A DNA stretch of 64,000 nt from Anticarsia gemmatalis. Lineage: Eukaryota > Arthropoda > Insecta > Lepidoptera > Erebidae. Location: assembly GCF_050436995.1 (NCBI RefSeq), contig NC_134765.1:10257501-10321500 (forward strand), given 5' to 3'. Position numbers and translations under genes: made by a program. Below, in pieces: positions 30,505 through 45,500 of this stretch (the first letter of the stretch is position 1; every line of letters begins with the position of its first letter). The notes beneath the pieces were generated by a model. The model searched no databases. It saw nothing but the letters and a program-made list of their open reading frames with translations, and was not told the origin of the DNA.

Positions 30505-33500
30505 CTATAGGTTGTTGACTGAAATAATTTGGTTGATCCAGCCGATGAAGGAGGACACTTTCACGTAGACGCCGGGCACGTCCTGCCGGCCGCAGCCGAA
30601 GCCCCACGACACCAGGCCCACGAGCTCGTAGAAGCCATCGTCTTGACATACTAGCGGACCACCGCCGTCACCCTAAGAAATGATAAAATGTAAAATTTGC
30701 CGTCAATTCTCTCGCTTTGGAAAGACATAGAACAAGAGCCCTGCACATTCGTTATTCTACAAAAGTTGTATTTGTTTCCACACACTCCAAACACATGTTA
30801 GAACGGTGCGACTATTATAGGGAAGTCGTCCTAGCTATGGCAGCTATCTTCAGTCAGAAGTCAGTAATACAAAAATATCGATTACTACGAACCGAAAAAA
30901 GGTTGTACTACCATTGGTTCATACCAACTCAGGTGAAATGAATCCAAATAATCATTTAAACACAAGTTTCCTTAACTCTCGTACTTCTTTTCACGGCCAA
31001 AACAAACATATGAAGATAAAAGCATGTGAACGTACCTGACAAGCATCATTGCCAGGTTCCCCGCCGGCGCAGAAAGAGCTAGCAGGTAAGATGAATATCT
31101 TCTCCGTGACTGCATTCACTTTGCGAATGCATTCCGCGTCGCTCACGATCGGTAGTTCTGCTTCGCGGACTCTTAGTGGAATTGGACCCGCTGGAAAAAC
31201 AATCATAATAAATAGGTATTTCTTTTCAGATTTTTGGAAAACACTCTCTTGTAAAAGAAATATTGGTATCGTGCCTGCTATGGCAATAGACTCGTCCCTT
31301 ATTATATGAAACCAACATTGTAATCGCTAAAGTTGATGTATTTCATACACTTCTGTCTACACCTTCCGGTATATAAGGCGTGATGTATGTAATTGTATGG
31401 GTATAACGTATATAAAATATCTTTGACGTGTTCTTCAAATCGTTTGTTTATTCATCGTTCAAGTAGACTTATACTGGTACAGTAATAGTTTATACTTACT
31501 TTCTCCCATATATCCATAGCCAGTGACAGTGCATCTCTTGCCGGCCGCGTGGCTCACCCCTCTTGCTGGCAGGCACACCAGACACACTCCTGAAAACAAA
31601 TATATTTGATGAGGTATTCAAATCATATGTAAGTTAAAAAGGACAAGGTTTCTGCATCCATTCTAACTGCGGTTGAATCTATGCCCAATACCGCAATTCT
31701 CTACTACTATCAACTACAGACGACCAACTGGCTATCAAAAAAATTGTATGACAATCGGATCAGCACCTCTAGCGGGCGTCTTAGAAACTAGTAAGTACAT
31801 TTTAAATGTCAATTTCCCGATACTAAAGTACCGTCTGTGCAGAATCACGTTGTAGTTATTTTATTCAAGTACCCACAATCTGTAGTTTCATCATAACTTC
31901 TTTATGTACTTTTATTAGAATGTGTTGAGATGTTTAGAGGTAAAGTCAGTGTAAGTGCGTAATAAAATTGTTATTCGTACAAAACAAACTATAATTGTCC
32001 GTCGTGTGTAAAAAAACTGTCAATAAAAAGTTATTTAAAGTACCTTCTTTAAGTTCAGCCTTGCCGTGCAGTTTGAGGAGTGCGATGTCGTTGTCGAGGG
32101 TCTGACTGTTGTGGTTGTGGTGTATGTAGGTGGTGGCCACGCGCAGGGTCTGTGCGCCGGGCGAGCCGTACTTGCGCGTCAGGTCGTGGTCGCCCACGCG
32201 CACGTAGATCGCGTCGCCGGACCGCACGATGCTGGGGGAAGGGTAAGTCAGTTTTCTTGTATTTTAAAGCTATGCTTTTTCTTTCTATTTAAAGGTTTAA
32301 AATATTGAGAGAATCTTTTCGACGCGATAAAAATAGCGATCGTTTGTTCGTAACTCAGTAACGTAAAGCATATTACTTATGCGGAAAGCTTTCAAAATGA
32401 ATTAGGCTTCTTATGATATTAGTAGTACTTTATATTATTTAAAACATTGAAGTATTGATCACACTACCATAGCTATACTACTCTACATTGATAAAGGGTC
32501 ATGCGGACTCATGCGTTAGTTTTAAATTCGGGTGTACGTCGATTTAACATTAGGTCGATTCCAACACGATTGAATTTGAATTAAAATATCCAGAGGACTC
32601 TTTATTCTGTTTCAACAAGATTACTTAGTAGACGACTCGTATAATACCATGTTATTGGCGGAAAAGAACTTATAGCCAGGATCACGATACTAAACAAATA
32701 AAAAGTGTCGGAAGTATGAAAGCTGAAGGGTATTCCAACAAACTCACTTGGTAACACAATGCGCGGCGGTGAGCACCCACTGGGTGCCGATGAGCGCGGC
32801 GCCGCAGAGGTACTGGTTGAGTGAGTTGATGAGCGCCACCTGCCAGCACCACTCGCCGCGCTCCCCGTCCTCGCCTCCCATCACGCGGCCCAGTCGCCGG
32901 GACCCGCGGGATGTCGTGCCTGGACATATACAAAACACGTTAGAGGATGCCGAAGTAAAACCTTACTCTCTTATTCATAAACACACTATTAACCTATTTT
33001 AGTTAAATAACTACTAAAATATGTTTTCGCCCTTTCATTTCGCTAAGGAGTGAAAGAAACAAAACACTTTAAGTTTTTCATAACTTCATATATTTTTATG
33101 AATAAGAGGTCATACAAACACGATAATTATGATGAAAAAGTTATTCTGAGATTAACACTGTGGTTCCCAGGTTTTGGTCAGGAAATTTGTGTGTGTTTTT
33201 TAAGTCATTCTGAATTTTAAGCGCTAACAGCTGAGAAATGAGCTTAGCAATAAAAAAGAGAAAATTTATATTATAAAGTCGTTGGATTTAACGCAAAACT
33301 ATTCCAAATATTAAACAATTTATTTATCGGCTGACCGGTACAAGTCGTAGGTCGTAAATAAGTTCATGGTCTTTTACTTTGTAAGGCTTGTGCCTACTTA
33401 TTTTCTTGTAAAATAATTACTATTAAATAGTAGGTTACCTTTAACTCCGCACACATATTTGTTGTATTTCTCGGTCGATGTCAACGTTGTACCGTAGCTC

Positions 33501-36500
33501 GGCTCGTAAGGCACTGAAACATAAAAATATTGCATTTAATAAAAATCCGGCCTGCGTTTCGTAACACGTCAATCAGTGGGCCGGGAAATTCAGGTTCATT
33601 TCAGTTCTTTCTTAATAGCGCGTTCTGAACATATTCCTAATTTTCTAAGACAATAAATAAATATCGTTGGACAACTTACACACGGTCATTTGATTCCAAA
33701 CTACGCAGAGCTTGTACTATGGTAACCAAATAACTGATAAACATACTTATATACTTTTAAATATATACTTATATAGAAAAATTGTCATTCAGGCTCAGAA
33801 CAAATATCCGTGCTCATCACACAAAGATTTGTCCCGGGTGGGATTCGAACCCGCCTCTCGCGCCGCTACGGTTGTTACGGCGAGATGCCCATGCTTGTTA
33901 ACTTACCCATAGGCGTAGTATGCGTATGTGCAAGTGACGTGGTGTAGTGTTGGTAGTTGGTGGCTGGTTGAGGCAGGGGGAGGGGCGCGGAGTCGTTGGC
34001 TGGTCTCCCCCCCACCACCTCCAGCACCTTGGACTTCGGCGCGCAGCACTGAGTGCCTGCCTTCTTGCATTTGAACACATCCGTCATTTCTGCGTTACCT
34101 GGAAGAAAGTCATGCAGATATCTTAGATGCTGGGCTCTGGGATAATAACGCTAGTAGTTAAGAGCTAGTGGCTTAAAAGTAAAAACTGCAGATTGAGCAA
34201 GCATACTTCCTATCATATAACAATCTTTATAACAGAATAATATCACATATACAACACCAATATCATCACTTTACATATAATATCGCAGGAATGCAATAAC
34301 TCCTTCTTCATGAATGCTATAGTAGCTCTGTCTTCTATCTGGCAGATCTACTTGATTAACCGGCTCAAATCGATTTATATTACTTGAGATGAAAGTTAGG
34401 AATAAAGAGAAAATATTCTTTTATAAACTCCATGCGAAGAATGAATATTATAATGTTTGAAGCCATTTCCCCGTGGAAGTCCGGATCCTTCATTAGAAGG
34501 TGGATTTCTTCTTGTTATACTTACGGAAGCAAGTGAAGGAGAGAAGCGAGACGATGCAAGAGCCGGGGCAGTCGGGGCGAGGGTCTGCGGGCGCGGGGGT
34601 GGTAGTCGTGGTCGTTGTGGTCGTGGTCGGACGGTGTGTGGTGCGTGGTGGGACTCTGAAAACAGAGAGCCATGGTTTTGTTAGTCATTTATTGCTATTG
34701 TGAATAAAATGAGTTCCCATTTGCTGTATAGTTATCTTTTGTTTTTTAAGACGTTTTTGTGAGAAAAGTTTTGGCTGCTAGTGCTAGAATAAAGAAAAAA
34801 ACATGGATGCTGTTCCGCTTTTCGCGAAATTGCGGCAATAAAGCAAGACGGTTTCTAACCATAATACATTCTTATTAGGTAGAAGAAACGTCTTCTATCC
34901 TCGTTTTAGCTACCATAAGCATGATTTCAAAGAATCCTTGGATTTCGTTCTTTTAGAGCCAGTTTCACAGTTTAAGATTAAGTGACATATAAACTATCCG
35001 CTTGGTAAATTAATTATCGGTTTGTTTATGTTATCGCTCACCTGGTGTTATCACAGCAGATGAAGCCCTGCATCTTGCAGTTGGTGTGAGCCAGCAGCAC
35101 GGCGGGAGGCTCGCAGAACGCGCGCATTATACCGTGCAGGCAGTACCCTGGACACCGCGGGAGAGGCGCCTGGAACGTTACATACACATCAGTTAGTTAT
35201 GAAAATCAAATAAACAGGGGATATATGTCGACGACATTGATGTGGCGACTCCATATTATATTCTTGACGTTACTATACCATATTCAACATGATACTTCAT
35301 GTCCAAATATCATGAATCTCGCAACATAGGAAAACGAGGACAGCAGATGCTACTCATAAATTCGCAACGTTGTATTCGGTAAATCAGAATAGTATGAATG
35401 AACATGCTTCCTACCAAAGTGGGCCAGAATTCAAACCGTAATAACTTGACCATGTTTAATATAGAAGAACTAAATAAAACTTGTTTTAACGGTCAAAGAA
35501 AACATCGTGAAGAACACTTGCATGCCTTAAAGTCCTATGAAGGTATGCGGAACCTTCAAAGAACCAAGGTAATGTACTCAAGGTCTAACTCCTTACACAT
35601 TTGGCAAACCTTGCCCGACAGTGGAACAGCAATATTATTATTTACCGTTGTAGTAGGCCGGGGTGTGGTCGGCCGCCTGGTGGTTGTCTCCACAGCTTTA
35701 GTCTCAGTGATGCAGCAGACACCCTCGCCCGGGCAGACAGCATCCTCGTCCACATTGTCACACAGCAAGGAGAACAGCCCCGAGATGCAGTCGCCGCGGC
35801 ACTTGCGACCTGGACGAGGCTTCGGAGCTGGGGTTGTTGTCAGCTGGAAGGAGAGAAGACTGGCGTTAATATCGATTCAACTAGTGAAATTATTTACAAA
35901 TTTAGTCCATTATTTGTAGGTGCTTTTTCATCAGACCAAAGACCTAGATTGTTGCTCTTGTTTGGGATCTGCGACCCGGTACTTCAAAACCTCTTGCAAG
36001 CTTTAGTAGCCCGAAATATAATAACATTATTCATAACCATTAACTAGTTTCTGATGAACTGTATTAGACATACTTCTTTTTCACAAAACGACATCAGAAC
36101 CATAAAGTTCTGATTTATTTCCACGGAAATGTGTGTTGTATGTACAGATACAGACTGTCACTCACATAACACTTTTATTAAACTACTTCTGCAAGTATGA
36201 CTAGAATTCAAGACTCCATTAGTGAGATCCTTGGCCACTGAAAACCCTACGATCTGTCCACTGTTTCTTACCGCAGTCGTAGGTCTCTTCGTAGAGTATT
36301 TCTTCTCATTAGGCACCACGAGATCAGGTGGTGGCCTGTCTCCATAGCCGTCCTTGGAGACGCAGCAGAGCCGGCCCTTGACGCACAGGTCCTGGGAGGT
36401 GAGGTATGCCTCACAATACTGCGTCAGACGAGACTCCACACACACTCCGGGGCAAGCAATGTTACCTGGAATTTGTACAGACAGGTGTTAGTTGGTGGAA

Positions 36501-39500
36501 ATTGTGTGATTGAATATTGGGGAGTCAATTTTGTTTTATATTGGTGTTAATTTTTGCTGAAGATTGGTTCGTATATATAGTATTAGATTTTTAATCAAAA
36601 TTAGGGCGAAACATTGGTGACGTTTTAAATTAGTCTTTTGATTTTATTACTGGAATTAAAATTAAGAAATTCATCAAATTTTTTGACCCTAATGGCCTGG
36701 CAATAGGAAAAAATCTTAAAATGAACTTGCGATTGGCATATGAAACTTTAAGGCTCATAGTTTAGTGACAAAATTCGATAAAAACAAGAGTGATATCTAT
36801 TTACAAATAATTTTTTTTTTTCTCTATGTCCAAAAATGGTATAGAACGGATTTGACCCTCAATGAAGTATTGAAGCCTAAAAACGAATGTTACGCCTGAT
36901 CTTTAATTTTTTGTTTGCCTTAGGTCTAATCTCTACCTAGACGTTTATAACTTTTGTTTGCTTTAAGTCTATTTCCTAGACGTGTATAGCTTTCTACATG
37001 TGAATGTCTAGTCAATATGGTAGGGTACCTAATAATTACCACTGTTTTTGTATTTATCTGCGGGGGGGTGCGTGGTGGGCTCATCGTAGTCGTCGTCGTC
37101 GACTGTCGTGTGCCGCGTCGGGTGGGGCCGCGACGTCGTCACTGTAGTCTCGTTATCTGAAATATTTATAAAACAATTGTTTTATACTTACATACATACA
37201 AATATAATCTCATACCTGAATGTGAGGGAGGTGCATGAATTACCCTCACTTTAAGCCATTAACAAATGTTAGTTTCACGTAATATAGGGCAAACCTAATG
37301 CCAACTACACGTTATCAATCTCCGGACTACTATGAAAATACTAATAATACTAGAATTAAAACCGAGACCGCATGATCAGGTGCAAACACTACCAACCGCG
37401 GCACAAAAGCAACTAAATATAAACAACTGTTTCAGAAACTGCCGTTTTTAAATAATTACACGAAGATAAACAAAACTATTATTATTATTATTATGAATAA
37501 AAAAGTAAAAATATTTATAATAAACGGATATTTTTCAATAATGTCTCATGATATATTATTATCTCCGCATTGCTGTCTTTAGGTAAAGTTTATAATTTGT
37601 TTATTTATTTTGACTCTTTCTTTCAGCATAGAACTTGGTTTTGAAATGGTCGAATAAATAAACTGCGAAATCGATTGTTTCCAATATTTTCGAAAACAAA
37701 TTCATATCTTAAGTAAATATCATGGGCCATACGGTCTACCATAAAACATAAATAAATTATTTATCAATGGGCTCCCTACTACGCAATAGGTATGTGTTTA
37801 GTAAACTATATCAAATAACTTAGACAAAGGTTATGCCTTAAGTCTATCTCGCTGGCAATTTGCATACCTCCAAAAACTGTTTATAGAACTCTTGAGGCAT
37901 TCAGGGTCTCATCACATTATATCTTTATTACAACTGCACGTTTGGCGCCGTGGTTAAAGTGGTCACCTCGCCGCAACAACCGTAGCGCCGCGTGTGGTTG
38001 GTTCTCCACCCGGGACAAATCTTTGTGTGATGAGCACGAGTATTTGTTCTGAGCCTGATTGTCAATTTATCTACATAAGTATATGATATATTTAGAAGTC
38101 CATAAGTATGTTTATCAGTTATTTGGTTACCATAGTACAAGTTCTGCTTAGTTTGGAATGAAATGACCGGCGTGTGTGAGTTGTGCAATAATATAAAAAA
38201 GAAATTACTTACTTGTAAGTTCATCAGCACAGCACTTCATGGAGGAGCTGGGACACTGCACCTCCTCGAGGACCTCCGTGCAGAGGAGGGCCGCCAGCGA
38301 GTGCATGCACGTGCCCGGACAGTTCTTAGACTCCACCTGCGTGTCCAACGAGTCCAGCAGACCTGAAATATCACAATATTAACATTAGTTTTACTGCAAG
38401 TTTGACGCAGTGGTTAAAGTGCAGTCGCTGCAATAACCATAACGCCGCTAGTGGTGGCTCTTGTTAATTTATCTATATAAGTATGTATTTAGGGGTATAT
38501 AAGTATGCCTATCAGTTATTTGGTTACCATAGTACCAGGCAAAGTGGCAGTATTGATTTTAAATTAAAACAAAATGAAAGACCCTGAAGTGAGTACAGTC
38601 AAACTGCTTTTTATTAAAAAAATAGTTCTTCAAATTATAAATAGGATATTTATGTCTATACTCAAGCCCATTGTTATAACCTACAACGAATATTATTCTT
38701 CATGCACGGCAGGAAGAATATCTTTTTCATAAACAAACTCTTTTTTATCAAAAAAGGATCGTCTGATAAAAATGTTGAAAGATGCATTGAGATCAATGAC
38801 CCTTCGTAACGGTACTTGAATCCTTCATCCAACACGGACATGACGGCATGACGGCATGACAGCATCATACCATGATGTAATCATGATCATAATCACCGAC
38901 ATTTTTTAAAATCAAACAAATAAACAAGTTCCCAATTGCAGAGGGCGCTACTGGAGCGAAATGAAAAACTATGTTTTTTTATTACTTAAAAGTATATGAG
39001 AATTTCTTTTTAGACTTAGTGTTGTAATTTAATTTTGTCAATGCTAAAACAAATGTGAAAATATTCAGGTTTTTTTTCTATTTGAGGTACTCGATTGTTA
39101 TTGAAATGAAACCATTAGTTTTTAGCAACATATCTTATACTAAGTATATTGAGTTAATAAAAGCATATAAATGGGACAGAATATACATGGGACTACCTCT
39201 GCCTAAAACGAAAAGCGTTGATAGATATTGATTGTCAGATGTTATCTATGTATTTGTTTGACATTTAAAATGTACTGAACAATTAGTACCTGCGGGATTC
39301 GCTAGGGGCGCTGATTAGATTTTCATACGAAATTTCTCGATAGCTAGCCGATTAGCAACAGTTGATAATACTAGAGAATCAATATAAAATCGATATATTT
39401 AAATGAAATGATCGATTTTCCTTTTGACATAGCACACTACAACCACATGTCTTCAACTCAGAGTTAACATAATGCCGCTATTTCTAATTTCGTTTACAAA

Positions 39501-42500
39501 TACTTCCACGCACATAACTTTACATGAAGATTTATGTATATATGTCTCTGCCGGCACGCAACTAATAACGATTGTACCTAATCATACAAGCATCTACTTA
39601 TGTTTATAATCTTTACTTCTGTACTTATATTATAAAGCTGAAGAGTTTGTTTGTTTGTTTGAACGCGCTAATCTCAGGAACTACTGTACCGATTTGAAAA
39701 AATATTTCAGTGTTAGATAGCCCATTTATCGAGGAAGGCTATATTTCATCACGCTACGGCCAATAGGAGCAGAGTAACAGTAAAAAGATTTATAAAAACG
39801 GGGAAAAGTCTGATCGTTTATACCTAGCTGACCCTGAACTAGAAAATACTAATAGTAGGTAGGTACATTGTCACGGGTAATTTGGGAACGAAACAAGTTT
39901 CATTAAAATGTGTTTCGTTTGTTTAACTCGATACATAATTTCAGGAGAATTGGTTCAGTGATTACATTAGACAGACAGACAGAGTAACAGACGGAGACTT
40001 TCGCTTTATAATATTACTAACTAACAGGCTTAGCCCGACTTAAACAGTTACTGTTACACAAAACTATAATAAATTTCACTCAAATCTTCCTAAAGTTCTC
40101 ACCGTTCGCGAAGCGATGTGGGTTAAGCAACCGTTGGCGCGGTCATTCTATAGATGGGTGACCGCATAGTGGTATTTGAGCTGGGCGTCTCCGTGCTTCG
40201 GAGGACACGTAAAAAGTCGGTCCCGTCTGTTGTCTACTAAGATAACAGTCGTTAAGCCATGTCAAAGGCCTTTCGGGCGGCTTGAACAACTTTGGCACTA
40301 CGATAGATAGATAGACTTTATCTTTTGAGAAATTATATCAGAGAGGCTCAATTTATTCGAATAATATCTACGCAGTCGTAGCAAAGAACAGAGACAAGTT
40401 AAAAACCGCGTCCTATTTAATTAGTATTATTGATGGCACAAAAATGGGCGGCTACGTTCCGTTACGCGTTGGTATTCGACGCGCGTCGTTTTAGCGGGCC
40501 GGCTTGCTTGAGCCAGGTGAAGCCGCCGCGCAGTATGCGGCCAGTTACGAAATTAGGCGTTATCAGACACAGGTCGATGATCTCAGGTCAGTAGGTCATT
40601 GTCGGTCTAGGTTGAAGTGTGGTGACCCTATTTTGGGACTGTTCTTTAAGGAAAATTTAAAAGATTGACAGATGATAGACAACTCGCGCACTAAGAATTG
40701 ATTTTGTGTCGCGAGGACTGTTACAAATATACAAACAACGGACTCAATGTACAAGTGATTAATTAATTACGCTTATTAGGTAGTTTCCAAATACTCTTTT
40801 TTTTACCGAATATTTTAGAAACTAAACTATTTATTCTTTGGGAATATCCCTTGTTATCTGATTATTTTGAAAAATGTCTATAGACTTATTACACAAGCAA
40901 AGTGTCGGCAAGGTTACTTGACTTTACTATGTCGAAAAATTCTCATAAACTTGTTTTTAGAGCTTACAGGAAAAGCAGAAGCATTTGTACAGTATTTAAT
41001 ATTTCATAATTTCACGATAACGTATGTTCCGACAAACTCATTAGTGTAATTAAAACCAAATTAAGAAATTCTCAGAAAATACCAAATAATTTCGAGTCAC
41101 ACTCGTAAAGAGCTTTAAGGAAAATCCTTAAACCGCGGAACAAATAAAAATACTTTTTATTATATTTACCTACATACACATATACATAGAAATCATACGA
41201 TCGTAAAACGTACTACTTCAAGAAAATATTAATGATGTAGACACGTGAATATCTGACCTGCTTAGTTAACCTAAATACTTCACCTTTTTTTTCGGAAGGC
41301 GTTTTAAATAAACCATTTTGTACTTTACAACACCTCACAGCTCACTTCGCAATGCCATCTTGTAAAGAGTTGTTGCCATGACAACATGAATCCTAGCTGC
41401 TCCCGCGGTTAACCGCTAGTGCGTAAGAAAGCTTAGAATATTATTAAAATTTGGCGATTGAAAAAAATGGCCAGGTGTTTCTTGCCAACTCTTCTCATTG
41501 GCCCTACCTTCCGAACTGGCGGTAAATTCACTCTCATTGACTATCACAAGTGTCAACATTTGACCAAAATAAATGATTTGATTTAGATTTTTGAATAATA
41601 TCAGCTGCTGCAAACATTGTTACTAAGCCACTTTAATGATAAAGGTTTTCAACTCGGACGATACGTTTATGTGAAAGAGGCCTTATATTATTATTTACTT
41701 AGCATAAGATCCGATAATTATTTCCTATTCAATTCTAACATTTACAAGAAGTTTTTTTTATCTTAATAGATTTTGTTTTTGCAATCGGCAGACTGAAAGC
41801 GGCCTAATCTTTGTCCAAATGAATAATCCCTCCGAGCCTGTTATAAACTTATTTAATCAAGAAAAAACGCATAAAAGTCTTTGTAACCGTGAACTAACCG
41901 CAATTACAACTTCAACAAATAATCATATTTTTTGTGTCATAAAAAACCCTATCCCATAACCGGCGTGGCCACATTCCGATGTTCCCATGTTCTAAACCGC
42001 GGTGCCGTTAGCTCCTCCCGGCCGATGGATGGGTGACCCTCCCCCTCCGCCCCTCGCAGCCCCTCACTCGACCTCACACCACTGCCTCAGTTGTCGGAGG
42101 CAAATGAAAGGAAAACAGCCGGTGATGTAAGTGATAAGCGATAGCGATTATCTTCTTTAATGTCTTTTGTAAACTTATTTAATAGCCACCATTACACACA
42201 CACTCTATCGCGCATGAAACAACAATCGCGTGTGAAAGAGCGCGCGCAGCTCTCATCTGTCAAGCCCGCAAAGAAAATCGCGAGCGAAGACCGCGCTGCT
42301 TTCCCACGCGTTATCTTATACGCTACTAAGAACGTACGATAGAGTGTGTGTAAGGCGGCTAATAACTTTTGTAACCTGGTATACATTTATATGAAATTTA
42401 TCATCTCCAGATAGTTCTTGTTTATTTTTGTGAGCTTTTAGGCAGACGTTTATTCACCTTACTTTTTAGGTACTTGCAGTCCCAACCCGCAATTGGCCAG

Positions 42501-45500
42501 AGCGGCAGACTCTAGGCCTAACCCTTGTCCAGCAGTAGGACATTAGTGCGTTAATTTTTATTTATAAAAAGGAAGCATATTGGCCTTCTGTGATATTAAT
42601 CTGTCATTTCATTATGGCAGTACAGCCAAAGTAAAGATTTAAGAACATTAAATCTTATTTCCATTTGCCTTATGAAATTGATTATCAAAAGAAGAATTTT
42701 TTGACTACACAAAAAACGTTAAAATTTGGTTTCAAAGCTTCGCATAAGTTCCGGATAAATTATTTGGCGGGAACAATTACAAAATGTATAAATAAGATCT
42801 GTCAAGATCAGTGTTGCCAGCAACTACGTAATACGTTGATTCAACTTTGTTGCTAAAAAATGGCTTTATTCTTCATTAATTTAATTGCTGTAATAAATGT
42901 ACGTAATTTGTGTAAGTTAACGATCGTTTCCTATTGGTTAACGATTATCTGAAAAGTTTTCCTTTTCATTATGTCGAGGCGTGGAGTTTTATTACAAACA
43001 CTACGCTACGTTTGCCGCCTGCTTAACGGCAACCCGCTTCAGGAAATTGGGTTCGTTTCTAACACGTTATAATTTTTAAAGGGATCGGTAAACAATTGCT
43101 TACGTATGCTCTTATTTGGGTCTTCCTTTTTTAATTCTTAGTCCATAAAAGTCCTAATATTATTTCGCTATTTCTTTTAGTAGGTATCCCAAGAACAATA
43201 TTTAAAACCTAGAACAAAAAACTAACCTACTTCAACAACAATCAAGCACCAATCAATAACCAATAGTTTAAACAACAACAGTCTCTCATTACTTGTGTCT
43301 TGTTCACCGTTACCCAATGACCTAATGCGCGTCGCTCGGTGAAATCGACCGCAGCCGCGCCGAAAACGAAAGTATGTACCATGTACCATGTGTATGGGCC
43401 GTGGATGTCCGTGTTCCATACTCTGTAATCTGTATGGATTGAGGGACGCCAGGTGGCGCCACTAGCGCACAAGACTTGAGACATGAATAGTGTGCTAATT
43501 TGCCAGACTGTTGTATATTAAATCTGTTGAAAGACGTTTTAGTTGTAATGATGGGCTTTATTTTATATGTTCGATTGCTGTATAATGGCTGTCTTGCCAA
43601 AAGTTATATTTTTTTTTTAACCTATTGCTGTCCCACTGCAGGGCAAGGGTCTCCTCCTAAACAAGGGGGAGTTGTTAGGCCTTGAGTCCACAACGCTTGC
43701 AATGTATTATATGCAATGTATTAGATAATAAGATTGATAAGTATAGATATCATATGTAAATATTATGTGTATGATGTTTGCAAATTTGCTCTACCTGTGG
43801 CCCATAGTTGTAAAGGAATCGCTAGTATACAAATAATAACGATATTTTTTGTAGGTTTAAAAACAGTTAAGTATGTTATAAAGTGAATTTAATGATTTAT
43901 ATAGCATAACATTTAACAAATAAACTCTACAATTTTATAATATTAGTATAGATAATATATTCCATAAGCCACTAAAGTTAGAACAGTAAAAGAATATCTT
44001 AATAAAATATCAACGATACATTTTCATTACTACTAATTAGTTTACTTCCAAATTTAACTTAACTCAAGTACAGTATGTTCAACCATAATCTCTCCGGTAA
44101 TTAGCTAGACAGTCCCAAGTAGCGCAGTATACAAACGTTTTAAGTACCTCAATAGTTTTCAGAGCGTCACAACAATACTTCACAAGTAACTGACCAGCGG
44201 CGCTTACGACGTTATGTGTCTACAGCCGTTGAAAAGAAAGTCTTTTTGTAATGATAATAAATTCAGGTGAGACGTTCTCGAAGTTTACTTACAATGACGT
44301 CGATACTTTGTTTTAAATATTATTTGCTTTACAGGGCTCTCTAATAAGTGTCAGTGTTGGACAGAAGTTAGTAGAGAGTTTTGTATATAAGGTTGATGGC
44401 TGGTTGAGGTACAAAATTGAGAATTTAGAATATCTGTGACTTATGTAGCTGATTGCTTGTTTGATATAGCTTCTTTATTTTTCAAACATAGAATTGATAT
44501 TTAAAAATAAGTACGTGCTCCATACTAAGTTGCCGGGCTATATTTCTACAGGATTGTAAAACTAGCAGAATATAAGAATGAGGTGTTCATAGCCGGTTGC
44601 GATCAGCAATCAGTAAAATATCTGTGGGATAAGTAATTATAGGTACGGTTCATTCCATGAATGGGTGGCCTCTTACTTGTTTTATCTAAACGTGCTTTGA
44701 TAGGCACTTAAAAAAGATATATATACACAATAGGTATAAAAGTCCAATCCATTTTATAACTATCGTAGATTTTCATGGCTTGTATAAGGGCAAAATCTAG
44801 GCATACGATCTAACACCGAAAATCTTTAGTTCTATGTCTGAACTTCTGAAGCGTCGCGGCAGATCATGCTTACATCATTTAAACATATAAGTAAAATAAA
44901 TACCATAATAAAATATTTTATAGCCCATTAAGGCTTTAAAGGTAAGAAAATTTTATTAATTCTGTCCAAAAAACAAACAATGTAGGTGTTATTTGTATAA
45001 AAATCGTCATGTTTTTGTCAAACAGTTGTTTTGTGTTGTTGACTCTCGTCTTACCTTATAAGGAAGCCTTAGGTTATTGACATTTGGTGTCAATCACGAA
45101 TAATACAGTTTTAGAAATATACAAGATTTTGTAAATAGTCACACGTTTTATAGCGATTTCGTCCGCGTAAAGATCTTTAACGGGTTAAAAATGTCCTATG
45201 TGTTCATCCAGGTTATGTACTATTTGAAATCCGTTATGTAATTTTTGTATAAAAGGGAACTTTTGTATTCAATTTTAGAATATATACTGATACTTTACAA
45301 AGAGTGCTTTTTTAAAGACCATTCCACAGAGAAAAGTTTCATTTTATAGTGTTTTTAGCGTAGGCACAAAACACAGGTTCAAACTCAGGGCATTCCACAT
45401 AGAAAAGTAGCATTGTGTAGTGTTTTAGTGTAGGCACAAAAGAAAGGTTGTAACTCAGGATGTAGATACAAACTGTTGGAACTTTTATTATATTGTAACA

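Noticed and set aside
35398..35919. 173-codon open frame on the + strand
   Set aside because: It runs antisense across Masquerade exon 5 and its intron. The - strand gives a six-cysteine module with correct splice sites, so this frame is a shadow.
43222..43600. Three overlapping - strand frames
   Set aside because: They overlap one another in different frames, share no family similarity, and have no supporting splice or promoter signals.
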